Shown: positions 7,384 to 16,654 of the stretch, piece after piece
Layout of the letters: each line of letters starts with the position of its first letter
Numbering within the stretch: position 1 is the stretch's first letter
Source: Streptomyces mashuensis
GTDB taxonomy: Bacteria; Actinomycetota; Actinomycetes; Streptomycetales; Streptomycetaceae
Direction: 5' to 3'
NCBI RefSeq assembly: GCF_014654785.1
Contig: NZ_BNBD01000001.1
Location: 806,001-870,000, forward strand
Length of the DNA stretch: 64,000 nt
Notes under the pieces: model-generated
What the model was told of the DNA's origin: nothing
The model's input: only the letters and a program-made list of their open reading frames with translations
Databases searched by the model: none
Program-made: the position numbers and the translations under genes

Positions 7384-8703
7384 TCAGGCCACGGCCTTGA
7401 TGCGGGTGACGGTCAGGGCTCCGGCGAGCCCGACGAGCAGCGTGAACCCGTACAGCGCCGGGTAGTTGTGGCCACCGCCGAGGCCGAGCAGCAGGGGGGC
7501 GAGGGCCGGGCCGACGGACTGCGGCAGGACGTCCGCGCTGTTGATGACGCCCAGGTCCTTGCCCACCTCGTCCGAGCTGGGCAGCACCTCGGTGGCCAGC
7601 GCCATGTCCACGGCGAAGTAGAAGCCCGACCCGATGCCGAGCAGCGCCTGCGCCGCGTACACCTGCGGCAGGGCGTCCGCGGTCGCCAGCAGCGCCAGGC
7701 CGCCGGCGAGCAGCAGCGACGCGGCCGTCACGAAGGGCTTGCGGCGCCCGGCGCGGTCCGACAGCCAGCCGCACAGCACCGACGTCACCGCGCTCAGGCC
7801 GTAGTTCACCACGGTCAGCAGCGCGACGACGGCGGCCACCGAGCCCTCGCCGACGCCGAGCCGCGAGGTGAGGAAGTACGGCAGGTACGGCACCGGGGCG
7901 ACGGACGCGAAGTAGGTCAGGAACCGGGTGAGCCACACCCACCCGAAGTCGGGGTGGGCGCGCGGGTCGGTCCAGAAGCTGCCGAGGAACTCGCGCACCG
8001 AGAACGGGGCGCGCCCGGCCGGGCCGGGCCGGTCGTGCAGCGGCACCGCGAACAGCACGACGACCGCCACGGCCACGGCGGCCGGCACGAGGAACCCGGC
8101 GGCGCCCGCCGAGAACACGGCGGCCGCCCCCATCCCCAGCGGCACGGCCAGCCGCTGGCTGAACCCCACGACGCCGGAGACCGTGCCGCGCTGGGCGGGC
8201 GGCACCTGCTCGGGCACCGTGGCCGCCAGCGCGGCGATCGTCGCGTTGAAGCACAGCTGGGCGAAGCACCAGCCCGCGGTGACGGCGGCGACCGACGGCA
8301 CCAGGGCCACGACGGCCAGCCCGAGGCCCCCGCCGGCCACCCCGCCGACCATCCACGGCCGGCGCCGCCCCCACCGGGACGTGCTGCGGTCCGACAGCCG
8401 GCCCGCCAAGGGGTTGGCCAGCAGCGCGACCAGCGCCCCCAGGCTCGCCGCCACGGCCAGGCTGGTCTCCTTGTGCTGCGGGTCGACGTCCTCGATCCGC
8501 AGCGCGAGGGTGACGAGCGCGACCGACAGCACGGCGCTGTACAGGCCGAGGTAGCCCAGCCCGAGCCGGAGGACGAACGCCCGGGACACCCGCGCCCCGG
8601 CCCCGGCACCGGGGGACGTGCAGGACCCGGCGACGGGGCCCGAGGGCGCCGTCACAGCGCCGTGCTCCCGGGCCTCGTACCCCTCACGCCCCTCCGTCGC
8701 CAT
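7384..8703 (-). CDS. MFS transporter
   Basis: A 439-residue integral membrane protein with about 12 predicted helices. It contains an MFS loop-2/3 signature-like [19 protein letters not shown], reminiscent of sugar or glycoside-pentoside carriers, and a second-half [12 protein letters not shown] copy. ATG 8703 is preferred to the far-upstream ATG at 8823, whose leader peptide is Arg/Trp-rich shadow sequence. It overlaps the transaldolase 3' end by 20 bases, so the two are co-transcribed. Given the neighbours it may carry a sugar, polyol or a product of the local pathway. Confidence 0.85.
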   Translation of the reverse strand: MATEGREGYEAREHGAVTAPSGPVAGSCTSPGAGAGARVSRAFVLRLGLGYLGLYSAVLSVALVTLALRIEDVDPQHKETSLAVAASLGALVALLANPLAGRLSDRSTSRWGRRRPWMVGGVAGGGLGLAVVALVPSVAAVTAGWCFAQLCFNATIAALAATVPEQVPPAQRGTVSGVVGFSQRLAVPLGMGAAAVFSAGAAGFLVPAAVAVAVVVLFAVPLHDRPGPAGRAPFSVREFLGSFWTDPRAHPDFGWVWLTRFLTYFASVAPVPYLPYFLTSRLGVGEGSVAAVVALLTVVNYGLSAVTSVLCGWLSDRAGRRKPFVTAASLLLAGGLALLATADALPQVYAAQALLGIGSGFYFAVDMALATEVLPSSDEVGKDLGVINSADVLPQSVGPALAPLLLGLGGGHNYPALYGFTLLVGLAGALTVTRIKAVA

Positions 8704-9841
8704 CAGCGGGCCCCAGGCGGGCGAGGGAGTCCGCCACGCTGTCGAGCAGGGCCTGCCACGCGTTCTCGAACGCCTCGACCCCCTCCTCCTCCAGGGTGCG
8801 GACCACGTCGTCGTAGTCGACACCGGCGCGGGCGAGCCCGGCGAGCACCGCGGCGGCGTCCTCGTGCCGCCCCCGGACCGTGTCGCCCTCGATCCGGCCG
8901 TGGTCCGCCACGGCGTCCAGCGTCTCCTCGGGCAGGGTGTTCACCGTGCCCGCCGTGACCAGCCCCGTGACGTACAAGGTGTCCGGGTAGGCCGGGTTCT
9001 TGGTGCTGGTCGACGTCCACAGCAGCCGCTGCGGCCGGGCGCCGGCGGCCAGGAGCGCCTGCCAGCGCGGCGTCCCGCTCAGCTCCTCGTACACCCGGTG
9101 CGCCAGCCGGGAGTTGGCGAGGCCGGTGCGGCCGCGCAGCGCCAGGGCCTCCTCGCCGCCGGCCTTCTCCAGCCGGCGGTCGGTCTCGGTGTCGAGCCGG
9201 GAGACGAAGAAGGAGGCGACCGAGGCGATGCGGCGGATGTCCAGGCCGTCGGCGCGCGCCTGCTCCAGGCCCTCGGCGTACGCCTCCCACACGGCGCGGT
9301 AGCGCTCCAGAGAGAAGATGAGCGTGACGTTGACGTTGATGCCCTCGGCGACGGCCCGGGCAATGGCGGGGAGGCCGGCCCGGGTCGCCGGGATCTTGAT
9401 GAGGAGGTTGGGCCGGTCGACCGTCCACCACAGGTGCCGGGCCTCGGCCAGGGTGGCCTCGGTACGGTGCGCCAGCCGTGGGTCGACCTCCAGGGACACG
9501 TACCCGTCGAGGCCGCCGGTGCGGTCGTGCACCGGCCGCAGCACGTCGGCCGCGGCCCGGACGTCCGCCGTGGTCAGGGCGCGCACCGCCTCCTCGGCGG
9601 TGACGCCGCGCAGCGCGAGGTCGCGCAGCTGGTCCGCGTACGCGGAGGCGTTGCCGCCGGCGATGGCGCGCCGGAAGATGCCGGGGTTGGTGGTGACGCC
9701 GGTGACCGCCTTGTCGCGCAGGGCGGCCGTGAGGCCGCCGGAGACGAGGAGGTCGCGGCTGAGGTCGTCCAGCCAGACCGACACGCCGTGGCCGGTGAGC
9801 CGGCGGAGCGCTTCGGCCGGTGCTTCCGCAGGGGGTGCCAT
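8684..9841 (-). CDS. tal: transaldolase
   Basis: The 385-residue enzyme has the TalB-type signatures GVTTNPGIF at about 48-56 and [14 protein letters not shown] at 147-160, with the Schiff-base Lys at 149. It transfers a dihydroxyacetone unit from sedoheptulose 7-phosphate to glyceraldehyde 3-phosphate in the non-oxidative pentose phosphate pathway. Length is normal for the actinobacterial form. The ATG follows AGGAG. Unlike the usual streptomycete layout (tkt-tal-zwf), it sits among an SDR, ribulose-phosphate epimerase, HAD phosphatase and an MFS gene, so it is probably a pathway-specific second copy. Confidence 0.9.
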   Translation of the reverse strand: MAPPAEAPAEALRRLTGHGVSVWLDDLSRDLLVSGGLTAALRDKAVTGVTTNPGIFRRAIAGGNASAYADQLRDLALRGVTAEEAVRALTTADVRAAADVLRPVHDRTGGLDGYVSLEVDPRLAHRTEATLAEARHLWWTVDRPNLLIKIPATRAGLPAIARAVAEGINVNVTLIFSLERYRAVWEAYAEGLEQARADGLDIRRIASVASFFVSRLDTETDRRLEKAGGEEALALRGRTGLANSRLAHRVYEELSGTPRWQALLAAGARPQRLLWTSTSTKNPAYPDTLYVTGLVTAGTVNTLPEETLDAVADHGRIEGDTVRGRHEDAAAVLAGLARAGVDYDDVVRTLEEEGVEAFENAWQALLDSVADSLARLGPADGDGGA

Positions 9842-9876
9842 GGGGGGTGACTCCTGATCTCGTGGGGGGCGGCCCG

Positions 9877-10710
9877 TCAGGCCTTGATGGCGGCGCCGGC
9901 GTCGACGGGCAGGGTGGCCCCCGTGACGTAGCGGGCCTCGTCGGAGGCGAGCCACAGCACGGCGTTGCTGACGTCGGCCGACTCCACCCAGGGAACGGGC
10001 ATCAGGCTCAGGGCGGTGGCGGCCTCGGCGAACTCCTCCAGGGTCGGGTCCTCCACGTCCGACAGCAGCAGCCGGCGGCCGGTGACGTTCTGCACCATGT
10101 CGGTGTCGACGTTGCCGGGGTGGATGCTGTTGACCCGGATGAAGTGGGGCGCCAGTTCGTTGGCCAGGGACCGCATCAGGCCCACGAGGCCGTGCTTGGA
10201 CGCGGCGTAGTGCGCCATGTTGGGGCGGCCGAGGGTGCCGGCCACGGAGTTGGTGAAGATGATGGAACCGCCGCGGCCGGCCTCGATCATGTGCGGGACG
10301 ACCGCGCGGATCGTGTTCCACGCGCCGGTGAGGTTGACGTCGATCATGTCGCGCCACTGCTTCTCGGACAGCTCCCAGGCCCGGCCCAGCGAGCCGATGC
10401 CGGCGTTGGCGCACACCACGTCGATGTGCCCGAACTCGGCGAGCCCGGCGGCGACGACCTCTTCGACCTGCCGCAGGTCCCGCACGTCGGCGCGGGCCGT
10501 GACGATCTTCGCGCCCTCGTTCTCGACGAGGCGGCGGGTCTCCTCCAGATCGTCGCCGGTGGCCAGCGCGTAGTGGGTGCTGCCGACCTCCTCGCAGATG
10601 TCGGAGGCGATGACGGACGCCCCCTCCTGTGCCAGCCGCACGGCGTGCGACCTGCCCTGGCCCCGGGCGGCGCCGGTGATCAGGACGACCTTGCCTTCCA
10701 CACGTCCCAT
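9877..10710 (-). CDS. mycofactocin-coupled SDR family oxidoreductase
   Basis: The 277-residue short-chain dehydrogenase has [16 protein letters not shown] at 12-27, NAG at 102-104, catalytic Ser 155, Tyr 168 and Lys 172 (YAASK), and a C-terminal DAGAAIKA tail. The insert at about 38-60 after the second strand and the ARGQGRSHA motif are typical of SDRs with tightly bound NAD that pass electrons to mycofactocin. The family oxidises secondary alcohols, terpenols or sugar alcohols. GAAGGAG precedes the ATG. It lies between rpe and tal, which suggests it oxidises a polyol feeding the pentose phosphate enzymes. That is inference. Confidence 0.87.
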   Translation of the reverse strand: MGRVEGKVVLITGAARGQGRSHAVRLAQEGASVIASDICEEVGSTHYALATGDDLEETRRLVENEGAKIVTARADVRDLRQVEEVVAAGLAEFGHIDVVCANAGIGSLGRAWELSEKQWRDMIDVNLTGAWNTIRAVVPHMIEAGRGGSIIFTNSVAGTLGRPNMAHYAASKHGLVGLMRSLANELAPHFIRVNSIHPGNVDTDMVQNVTGRRLLLSDVEDPTLEEFAEAATALSLMPVPWVESADVSNAVLWLASDEARYVTGATLPVDAGAAIKA

Positions 10711-10731
10711 GGAGGAACTCCTTCTCGGTGT

Positions 10732-11439
10732 TCAGGCGGTCTCGGCGGTGACGGTGACGGGCCGGGCGTCCTCGGCCCTGGCCCGCAACGCCCGGACCGC
10801 GGCGCCGGGGTCGGCGGCGGCGTACACGGCCGAGCCGGCCACGAAGGAGTCGGCCCCCGCCTCGGCGCAGCGGGCGATGGTGGTCTCGTTGACGCCGCCG
10901 TCGACCTGGAGCCACAGCGGTACGCGGCGGCCGCCGAAGCGGGCGAGCGCGTCGATGGTGCGCCGGGCGCGGCGGACCTTCTCCAGCGTGAAGTCGAGGA
11001 ACCGCTGGCTGCCGAAGCCGGGTTCGACGGTCATCACCAGGAGGGTGTCGGCCTCGGCGAGCAGGGCCTCGTAGGGCTCCAGCGGGGTGGCGGGGTTGAG
11101 CGCGAGCCCGGCCTGGGCGCCGGCCGCGCGGATGGCCCGCAGGGTGCGCACGGGCGTGATGGTGGCCTCGGCGTGGATGGTGACGCTGCGGGCGCCGGCC
11201 TCGGCGTAGCCGGGGGCCCAGCGGTCCGGGTCGGCCACGCCGAGGTGGATGTCGAGGGGCAGACGGACGTTCTTCACCAGGGACTCCACCACGGGCAGCC
11301 CCACGGTGAGGTTGGGCACGAAGTGGTTGTCCATGACGTCGACGTGGAGCAGGTCGGCGTCGTCGGCGACGGCGGCCGCCTCGTCGGCGAGCCGGGTGAA
11401 GTCGGCGGCGAGGATGCTCGGGGATATGCGCACGCTCAT
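10732..11439 (-). CDS. rpe: ribulose-phosphate 3-epimerase
   Basis: A 235-residue TIM-barrel enzyme with [10 protein letters not shown] at the N-terminus, [12 protein letters not shown] at 32-43, DIHLGV at 63-68, [11 protein letters not shown] at 137-147 and QVDGGV at 178-183; Asp 34 and Asp 180 are the acid-base pair and the His/Asp residues are metal ligands. It interconverts ribulose 5-phosphate and xylulose 5-phosphate. In HLGV the usual second His ligand is followed by Gly-Val rather than Met-V, a small change. Its ATG overlaps the stop of the upstream HAD gene by four bases. A second, general copy probably lies elsewhere in the genome. Confidence 0.9.
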   Translation of the reverse strand: MSVRISPSILAADFTRLADEAAAVADDADLLHVDVMDNHFVPNLTVGLPVVESLVKNVRLPLDIHLGVADPDRWAPGYAEAGARSVTIHAEATITPVRTLRAIRAAGAQAGLALNPATPLEPYEALLAEADTLLVMTVEPGFGSQRFLDFTLEKVRRARRTIDALARFGGRRVPLWLQVDGGVNETTIARCAEAGADSFVAGSAVYAAADPGAAVRALRARAEDARPVTVTAETA

Positions 11440-12113
11440 GACGGGACTCCCGGGGGGTCGCCGGGGACCGACAGGCGGATCCCGGCGGGCGTGACGGCGA
11501 GCGAGAGGGACCCCACGCCGTCCACGACGGTGTGGGCGGCGGCGAGTTCGGCGTCGCCGTGCCGGAAGCGGACGGCGACGGTGGTCATGCCGGCCGCGCG
11601 GGCGGCGGCGATGCCGTGCGGGGAGTCGTCGACGCCCACGGCGGTGGCGGGGTCGACGCCGAGCTTCTGCGCGGCGAGCAGGAAGCCCTCGGGGTCGGGT
11701 TTGGGGCGCAGGACGTCGTCGGCGCTGACGATCACGTCGGGGACGGGGAGGCCGGCGCTGCGCAGCCGCGCCTGCGCCACTTCGGTGTCGTTGGAGGTGA
11801 CGAGGGCCCAGCGGTCGCGGGGCAGCGAGGCGAGCAGCTCCGCCGCGCCGGGCAGGGCGACGACCTTTGCCACGCGGGCGCGTTCGGCGAGCCGGACCTG
11901 CTCGGCGTGGTGCCGGATCTCGTCCTCGGTGAGGTGGGGGAGCAGGGTGCGCACGATGTCGGCGCGCTTCTGCCCGTAGAAGTCCGCGAGGTCGAACACG
12001 TCCCCGACGCCGGCGGACCGGGCCCACTCGCCCCAGCAGTCCTCGGCGTCCTGGTAGGAGTCGACCAGCGTGCCGTCGAGGTCGAACAGGACGGCGCTGT
12101 GAATGGTGGCCAT
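11436..12113 (-). CDS. HAD-superfamily phosphatase, phosphoglycolate/sugar-phosphatase-like
   Basis: The 225-residue product has the HAD motifs [10 protein letters not shown] at 10-19 (nucleophile Asp 11, acid-base Asp 13), LVTSNDT (motif II), KPDPEGF (motif III Lys) and [17 protein letters not shown] (motif IV Asp pair). The alpha-helical cap between motifs I and II makes it a subclass I enzyme, as in phosphoglycolate or hexose/pentose phosphatases. It is the first gene of the minus-strand sugar-phosphate run and overlaps rpe. Substrate unknown, but a pentose or pentulose phosphate would fit. Confidence 0.87.
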   Translation of the reverse strand: MATIHSAVLFDLDGTLVDSYQDAEDCWGEWARSAGVGDVFDLADFYGQKRADIVRTLLPHLTEDEIRHHAEQVRLAERARVAKVVALPGAAELLASLPRDRWALVTSNDTEVAQARLRSAGLPVPDVIVSADDVLRPKPDPEGFLLAAQKLGVDPATAVGVDDSPHGIAAARAAGMTTVAVRFRHGDAELAAAHTVVDGVGSLSLAVTPAGIRLSVPGDPPGVPS

Positions 12114-12428
12114 GCAAGCAACTTCCCGTGTGGGGGTGGCTGAGTGGCATATTCACCCTACGGGCGCTCCCACCGATCACCCCTAGGGGGGAACCAGTCA
12201 TTCCGGTCTGGTGCGGTGCCGCGCGGGGCGGCGGGGCATCGGTCCAGCTCGGCCGTCGTGCGCCGTGACCCGGCGCGGAGTGTCCCCTTCCGGCAGGCGC
12301 CCGGCCCCTCGCGCGGCGTGTACCCCGGGGGCCGTGCGTTCCCCGGGGTAAGGGCGCGCCGTGGGGCGCGGCCGGCGGGTGGCGCGAAGAGGTTGACACT
12401 TTGCGGGGCCCTGGGCGTACCCGCGGGA
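12114..12428. other. 315-base intergenic region with two inverted repeats
   Basis: No convincing coding sequence was seen. The right part holds the 3' side of the GntR gene, the left part the promoter region of the HAD-rpe-tal run; a TAGGGT hexamer on the minus strand at about 12156-12161 could be its -10. A 10-base palindrome CCCCTAGGGG lies at 12180-12189. Confidence 0.5.
12321..12350. terminator. perfect inverted repeat, possible terminator of the GntR operon
   Basis: TACCCCGGGG at 12321-12330 and CCCCGGGGTA at 12341-12350 form a perfect 10-base stem with a 10-base loop. It lies about 80 bases beyond the GntR stop on the minus strand. There is no U-tract, as is common in streptomycete terminators; it could also be an operator. 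Confidence 0.45.
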
Positions 12429-12788
12429 TCAGGTGGCGGAGAGCGCCGTCCGGACGAGGCCGAGCACCTCCTCGTCGCTCAGCCCCAGCGCGCGGGCCTC
12501 GGCGACGAGCCGCCGGGCCCCGATGGTCAGCCGGGCGCGCCCGGCCGTCGGGCCTCCGGTGACGACGGCGCCGCGGCCGCGCCGCAGCTCCAGCAGCCCC
12601 TCCTCGCGCAGCCGCTGGTAGCCGCGCAGCACCGTGTGCATGTTGACGCCGAGCGACGTGGCCAACTCACGGGCGGACGGCAGGCGTTCGCCGGGCCGGA
12701 CGGAGCCGTCGGCGAGGGCGCCGCGTACGCACGCCGCGATCTGGTCGCCGAGGGGGACGGGGGAGGAGAGGTCGACGCGGAACAGCAC
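12429..12788 (-). CDS. GntR-family regulator, YtrA subfamily
   Basis: A 119-residue protein with a GntR winged helix at about 8-78 ([66 protein letters not shown]) and only about 40 residues after it. The short effector-less C-terminus is the mark of the YtrA subfamily, which usually represses its own operon encoding membrane or ABC proteins. It starts 3 bases after the stop of the DUF1648 gene, so the two are one operon and the membrane protein is its likely target. Confidence 0.9.
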   Translation of the reverse strand: MLFRVDLSSPVPLGDQIAACVRGALADGSVRPGERLPSARELATSLGVNMHTVLRGYQRLREEGLLELRRGRGAVVTGGPTAGRARLTIGARRLVAEARALGLSDEEVLGLVRTALSAT

Positions 12789-12791
12789 GGG

Positions 12792-13820
12792 TCAGCCTCC
12801 GTCGGGGGTGCGGCGGGCGCGGTCGGCCAGGGTGTTGAGGAGGGCGGCGGCGGTGGCGGCGTCGTCGACCGTGACGACGAATTCGCTGCCGGTCGTCAGC
12901 CGCAGGGAGATCGCGTCGCCGGAGCGCAGCACGATGCCGCTCGCGCCGGGCACGGCCCGGTAGCCCCAGCCGCCGAAGTCGCGCCACGGGTCGACGGTCC
13001 GCCGGCCTGCCTCGGCGATGCGCTCGAGCGGCACCGTGACGCGCGGCCAGGGGGCGAGGGAGGGCGTGACGGTGAGGCCGCGCCGGTCGGCGGTGACCCG
13101 GGCGCCGGCCAGCAGGGCTATGAGGGCCCCGGAGACGAGCAGCGGCAGGGCGGACGGCCACCCCGCCGTCCACCCGACGGGGAGGCCGGCGGCCGCCGTC
13201 AGCGCGCCGACGGCGGGCAGGACGCGGGAGCCGGCGACGCGCGACCAGCCGGCGGTCTCGGCGTCGCCGAGCGCGAGCCGCGCCGCACCGGCCACCGGAC
13301 CCGAGGCGGCGGCGGGGGCTTCCGGGTCCCTGCCGCACAGCGGCCAGCACGCGCCGGCGACGAGAGCCGCGGACCCGAAGGCGAGTGCTGCCTGCGTGCC
13401 CGGCACGGTGGCGGAACTCGCCTCCTCCGCGCGGGCGTTGGCGAGCAGTACGGCGGTGATGATCCAGCCCAGGGCCACGGCGGTGCCCGCGCCGAGGACC
13501 GCCAGGGCGCGCTGCGGGCCGGGCGTGGAGCGCAGCCGGTACGTGAGCCCGCCGAGGAGGGCTCCCATGCCGAGGAGGACGGCCAGGGCCGTGCCGAGGA
13601 GGGCGCCCCGCCCCGAGAAGCCGTCGGCCTTCCCGCCGGCCCCGAAGTGGGTGGCGGGACGGTCGGGCAGCCGGCCGGCGACGGACAGGTACACCGCCAG
13701 GACGACGGCGGCGGCGAGCACGGACGGCACGACGGCGACCAGGACGCGCCGGACACCGACGGGCCCGGCGGGCCCCTCGGCCCCGTCGGACCCCGAGCGG
13801 CCCTTCACGAGCGAGTTCAC
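12792..13820 (-). CDS. DUF1648-type membrane protein
   Basis: The product (342 residues) has about seven hydrophobic segments. The first extracytoplasmic loop, LPDRPATHFGAGGKADGFSGR, matches the DUF1648 pattern (P-x-H-x3-G-x2-DG). The C-terminal 100 residues are soluble and PH-like (VTADRRGLTVTPSLAPWPRVTVPLERI...). GTG 13820 is chosen because GGGGAGG precedes it by 4 bases; ATG 13841 (349 residues) is an alternative. Such proteins are usually paired with YtrA-type GntR regulators, as here, and are linked to envelope-stress or signal-peptide-like functions in Firmicutes. Function unknown. Confidence 0.8.
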   Translation of the reverse strand: MNSLVKGRSGSDGAEGPAGPVGVRRVLVAVVPSVLAAAVVLAVYLSVAGRLPDRPATHFGAGGKADGFSGRGALLGTALAVLLGMGALLGGLTYRLRSTPGPQRALAVLGAGTAVALGWIITAVLLANARAEEASSATVPGTQAALAFGSAALVAGACWPLCGRDPEAPAAASGPVAGAARLALGDAETAGWSRVAGSRVLPAVGALTAAAGLPVGWTAGWPSALPLLVSGALIALLAGARVTADRRGLTVTPSLAPWPRVTVPLERIAEAGRRTVDPWRDFGGWGYRAVPGASGIVLRSGDAISLRLTTGSEFVVTVDDAATAAALLNTLADRARRTPDGG

Positions 13821-13995
13821 TTTTCCTCCCCTTGTTCGCATCCAAGTAGAACAATTCCCGGGCCGGAAAGGGAAGAGGTGTAACCGCTCGTCGCACCAGG
13901 ATTCGCAAGTTTGTGTGGCGCTGGACACCCGCATCGAAGGATCCGAGCCGCGTGGGGTTAGCATGTGAGCGCCGCCTAGCTCGAAAGAGACGCTT

Positions 13996-15450
13996 GTGAC
14001 TGTCAACGAGGACTCGTTCACAAACTGGAAGCTGCGCGAGGAGATCGCGGAGTCGATGATCCCGGTCATCGGGAAGCTGCACCGGGAGCGGGACGTCACC
14101 GTCCTGGTCCACAGCCGCTCCCTGGTGAACAAATCGGTGGTCAGCATCCTGAAGACCCACCGGTTCGCCCGGCAGATAGCCGGTGAGGAGCTCTCGGTCA
14201 CCGAGACCATGCCGTTCCTCCAGGCCCTCACCGCCCTCGACCTGGGCCCCTCCCAGATCGACATCGGCATGCTCGCCGCGACGTACAAGGCCGACGACCG
14301 CGGTCTGTCGGTGGCGGAGTTCACCGCCGAGGCCGTCGCCGGCGCCACGGGCGCCAACAAGATCGAGCGCTGTGAGCCGCGCGACGTCGTCCTCTACGGC
14401 TTCGGCCGCATCGGCCGCCTCGTCGCCCGCCTCCTCATCGAGAAGGCCGGCTCCGGCAACGGGCTGCGGCTGCGCGCCATCGTGGTGCGCCCGGGCGGCG
14501 GCCGGGCCGCCGACGACGTGGTCAAGCGCGCCTCGCTGCTGCGGCGCGACTCCATCCACGGCCAGTTCCAGGGCACGATCACCGTCGACGAGGCCAACGG
14601 CACGATCGTCGCCAACGGCAACGAGATCAAGATGATCTACGCCAACGACCCGTCGGAGATCGACTACACGGCGTACGGCATCAAGGACGCCATCCTCATC
14701 GACAACACGGGCAAGTGGCGCGACCGCGAGGGCCTCTCGCAGCACCTCCGCCCCGGCATCGACAAGGTGGTCCTCACCGCGCCGGGCAAGGGCGACGTCC
14801 CCAACATCGTCCACGGCGTCAACCACGACACGATCAAGCCGGACGAGCAGATCCTGTCCTGCGCGTCCTGCACCACCAACGCGATCGTGCCGCCGCTGAA
14901 GGCCATGGCCGACGAGTACGGCGTCCTGCGCGGTCACGTCGAGACCGTCCACTCGTTCACGAACGACCAGAACCTGCTGGACAACTACCACAAGGCCGAC
15001 CGCCGCGGCCGCTCCGCGCCGCTCAACATGGTCATCACCGAGACCGGTGCCGCCTCCGCCGTCGCGAAGGCCCTCCCGGACCTCGACGCGCGCATCACCG
15101 GCAGCTCCATCCGCGTCCCGGTGCCGGACGTCTCGATCGCCATCCTGAGCCTCCAGCTCGGCCGCGAGACGAACCGCGAGGAGGTCCTCGACTACCTCCG
15201 CAACGTGTCGCTGACCTCGCCGCTCAAGCGGCAGATCGACTTCATCAGCGCGCCCGACGCGGTCTCCAGCGACTTCATCGGCTCGCGCCACGCGTCGATC
15301 GTGGACGCCGGCGCCACCAAGGTCGACGGCGACAGCGCGATCCTCTACCTCTGGTACGACAACGAGTTCGGCTACTCCTGCCAGGTCATCCGCGTCGTCC
15401 AGTACGTGTCGGGCGTGGAGTACCCGACCTTCCCGGCCCCGGTGGCCTGA
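13996..15450 (+). CDS. gap: glyceraldehyde-3-phosphate dehydrogenase, long actinobacterial form
   Basis: The 484-residue product has about 130 extra N-terminal residues before a normal GAPDH: NAD-binding YGFGRIGRLVARLL at about 133-146, the catalytic loop SCASCTTNAI with Cys 292, and WYDNEFGYSCQV near the C-terminus. It catalyses phosphorylating oxidation of glyceraldehyde 3-phosphate. The N-terminal region (FTNWKLREEIAESMIPVIGKLHRERDVTVL) is a helical extension found in a subset of actinobacterial and other bacterial GAPDHs and is not part of the classic 335-residue enzyme. GTG 13996 follows AAAGAGA. A TAGCAT hexamer at 13959-13964 may be its -10. Divergent from the DUF1648 operon. Confidence 0.9.
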   Translation: MTVNEDSFTNWKLREEIAESMIPVIGKLHRERDVTVLVHSRSLVNKSVVSILKTHRFARQIAGEELSVTETMPFLQALTALDLGPSQIDIGMLAATYKADDRGLSVAEFTAEAVAGATGANKIERCEPRDVVLYGFGRIGRLVARLLIEKAGSGNGLRLRAIVVRPGGGRAADDVVKRASLLRRDSIHGQFQGTITVDEANGTIVANGNEIKMIYANDPSEIDYTAYGIKDAILIDNTGKWRDREGLSQHLRPGIDKVVLTAPGKGDVPNIVHGVNHDTIKPDEQILSCASCTTNAIVPPLKAMADEYGVLRGHVETVHSFTNDQNLLDNYHKADRRGRSAPLNMVITETGAASAVAKALPDLDARITGSSIRVPVPDVSIAILSLQLGRETNREEVLDYLRNVSLTSPLKRQIDFISAPDAVSSDFIGSRHASIVDAGATKVDGDSAILYLWYDNEFGYSCQVIRVVQYVSGVEYPTFPAPVA

Positions 15451-15472
15451 CACCCCTCCGCGAGGCACCGGC

Positions 15473-15510
15473 CCGCCCCGGCCCGTACGACGCCGTACGG
15501 CCCGGGGCGG
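15473..15510. terminator. strong hairpin terminator after gap
   Basis: A 17-base arm at 15473-15489 pairs with 15494-15510 with a single mismatch and a 4-base loop, followed shortly by an AAAA run. It lies 22 bases after the gap stop and before the next promoter. Confidence 0.7.
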
Positions 15511-15550
15511 CGGCCGAAAACACCCCGTTCCCCCGGCAGCCCCGGGGATC

Positions 15551-15556
15551 TAGGGT
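15551..15556 (+). promoter_or_regulatory. -10 box for a probably leaderless epimerase transcript
   Basis: TAGGGT lies 8 bases before the GTG at 15565, and no ribosome binding site separates them. Transcription starting about 7 bases after the -10 would begin at or next to the GTG. Confidence 0.5.
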
Positions 15557-15564
15557 GGTCGGCT

Positions 15565-16569
15565 GTGACAGCTGAGGTGCGGGGGGCGGACGTGGCCGGG
15601 CAGGGCGTCGGAGCGCGGCAGGGCGCCGTGCTGGTCACCGGTGCCGCCGGGTTCGTCGGACGGCACACCGTCGAGGCGTTCCACCGGGCCGGTTTCCGCG
15701 TCACGGCCGTCGACCTCCGCCCCGCCCCCGTCCCCCTTATGCGCGCGGCCCGGTGGGAGCGCGCGGACTACGCCGACGCCGCACTGCTCGCCCAGGTCGC
15801 CGCGGGCCGGTTCGGCACCGTGGTGCACCTGGCCACCGCGGGCGACGAGGCGGCCGGCCCCGCCGAGGCGGCCCTCACGGGCCCGGCCCGGCTGGCCGAC
15901 GCCTGCGCGGCGGGCGGCGCACGGCTGCTGTACGCCTCCTCGTACGCCGTCTACGGCGTCCAGCACCGGCAGGAGCCCCTTCCCGAGGACGCCGAGGACG
16001 ACCGCACCCGCTGCTCGGGCCCGCTCGGCTCGTACGCCCGGTCGCTGCTGGCCCTCGACCGGCACATGCGGGCCCGCCACGCCACCGGCCTGGACTGGGC
16101 GGGGCTGCGCTGCACCCACGTCTTCGGCCCGGACGAGCAGGACAAGGGCCTGGCGGCCTCCTTCCTCAGCCGGCTCGTGCGCGCGGCCGCCTCCCGGGGG
16201 CGCGTCCGGCTGTACGACGACACGCTGACCGCCGCCCGCGACCACCTGCCCGTCGGCACGGTCACCGAGACCCTCGTCCTCCTCGCCCGCCGCCCCGAAC
16301 CCGTCCCCCCGGACGTCTACAACCTCGGCAGCGGACACCCCGTCAGCTTCGCCGAGCTCCTCCAGTGGTGCGCCCGCGCGCGCCGCGAGGCGGGCGGCGG
16401 CGCCCTGGAGGTGGACCTCGTCGCCAACCCGGCCGCCGCCACCTACCGCCACTACACCTGCGCCGGCACCACCCGGCTCGACAAGGCGCTGCCCGGCCGG
16501 CCCACGGTGACGCGGCAGGACGTCGAGAGCCGCACCGCCGCGCTGTTCGCGCACTTCAGCCCCCTGTAA
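15565..16569 (+). CDS. NAD-dependent epimerase/dehydratase (extended SDR)
   Basis: The 334-residue protein has TGAAGFVGRHTVEAFHRAGF at 25-44 for dinucleotide binding, HLATAGDE, YASSYAVYG and a C-terminal sugar-nucleotide-binding-like region (YNLGSGHPVSFAELL). Tyr 157 is in the catalytic place, but the Lys of YxxxK is Leu 161 (SYARSLLAL), so normal proton relay is doubtful. It could be an altered sugar epimerase or a non-catalytic homologue. It stands alone between the gap terminator and an Rv2629-like gene. Confidence 0.82.
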   Translation: MTAEVRGADVAGQGVGARQGAVLVTGAAGFVGRHTVEAFHRAGFRVTAVDLRPAPVPLMRAARWERADYADAALLAQVAAGRFGTVVHLATAGDEAAGPAEAALTGPARLADACAAGGARLLYASSYAVYGVQHRQEPLPEDAEDDRTRCSGPLGSYARSLLALDRHMRARHATGLDWAGLRCTHVFGPDEQDKGLAASFLSRLVRAAASRGRVRLYDDTLTAARDHLPVGTVTETLVLLARRPEPVPPDVYNLGSGHPVSFAELLQWCARARREAGGGALEVDLVANPAAATYRHYTCAGTTRLDKALPGRPTVTRQDVESRTAALFAHFSPL

Positions 16570-16654
16570 GGAGCGGCGCCGGGCCCCGTCGTGCGGGGAG
16601 CGCGCGCACGTGCCAGCGTGGAGGGAGGAGTGCCCGTACGCGCGGGAGGACGCC

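Noticed and set aside
8704..8823. Longer MFS start at 8823
   Set aside because: The extra 40 residues are Arg/Trp/Ser-rich shadow of the transaldolase gene and lack transporter character.
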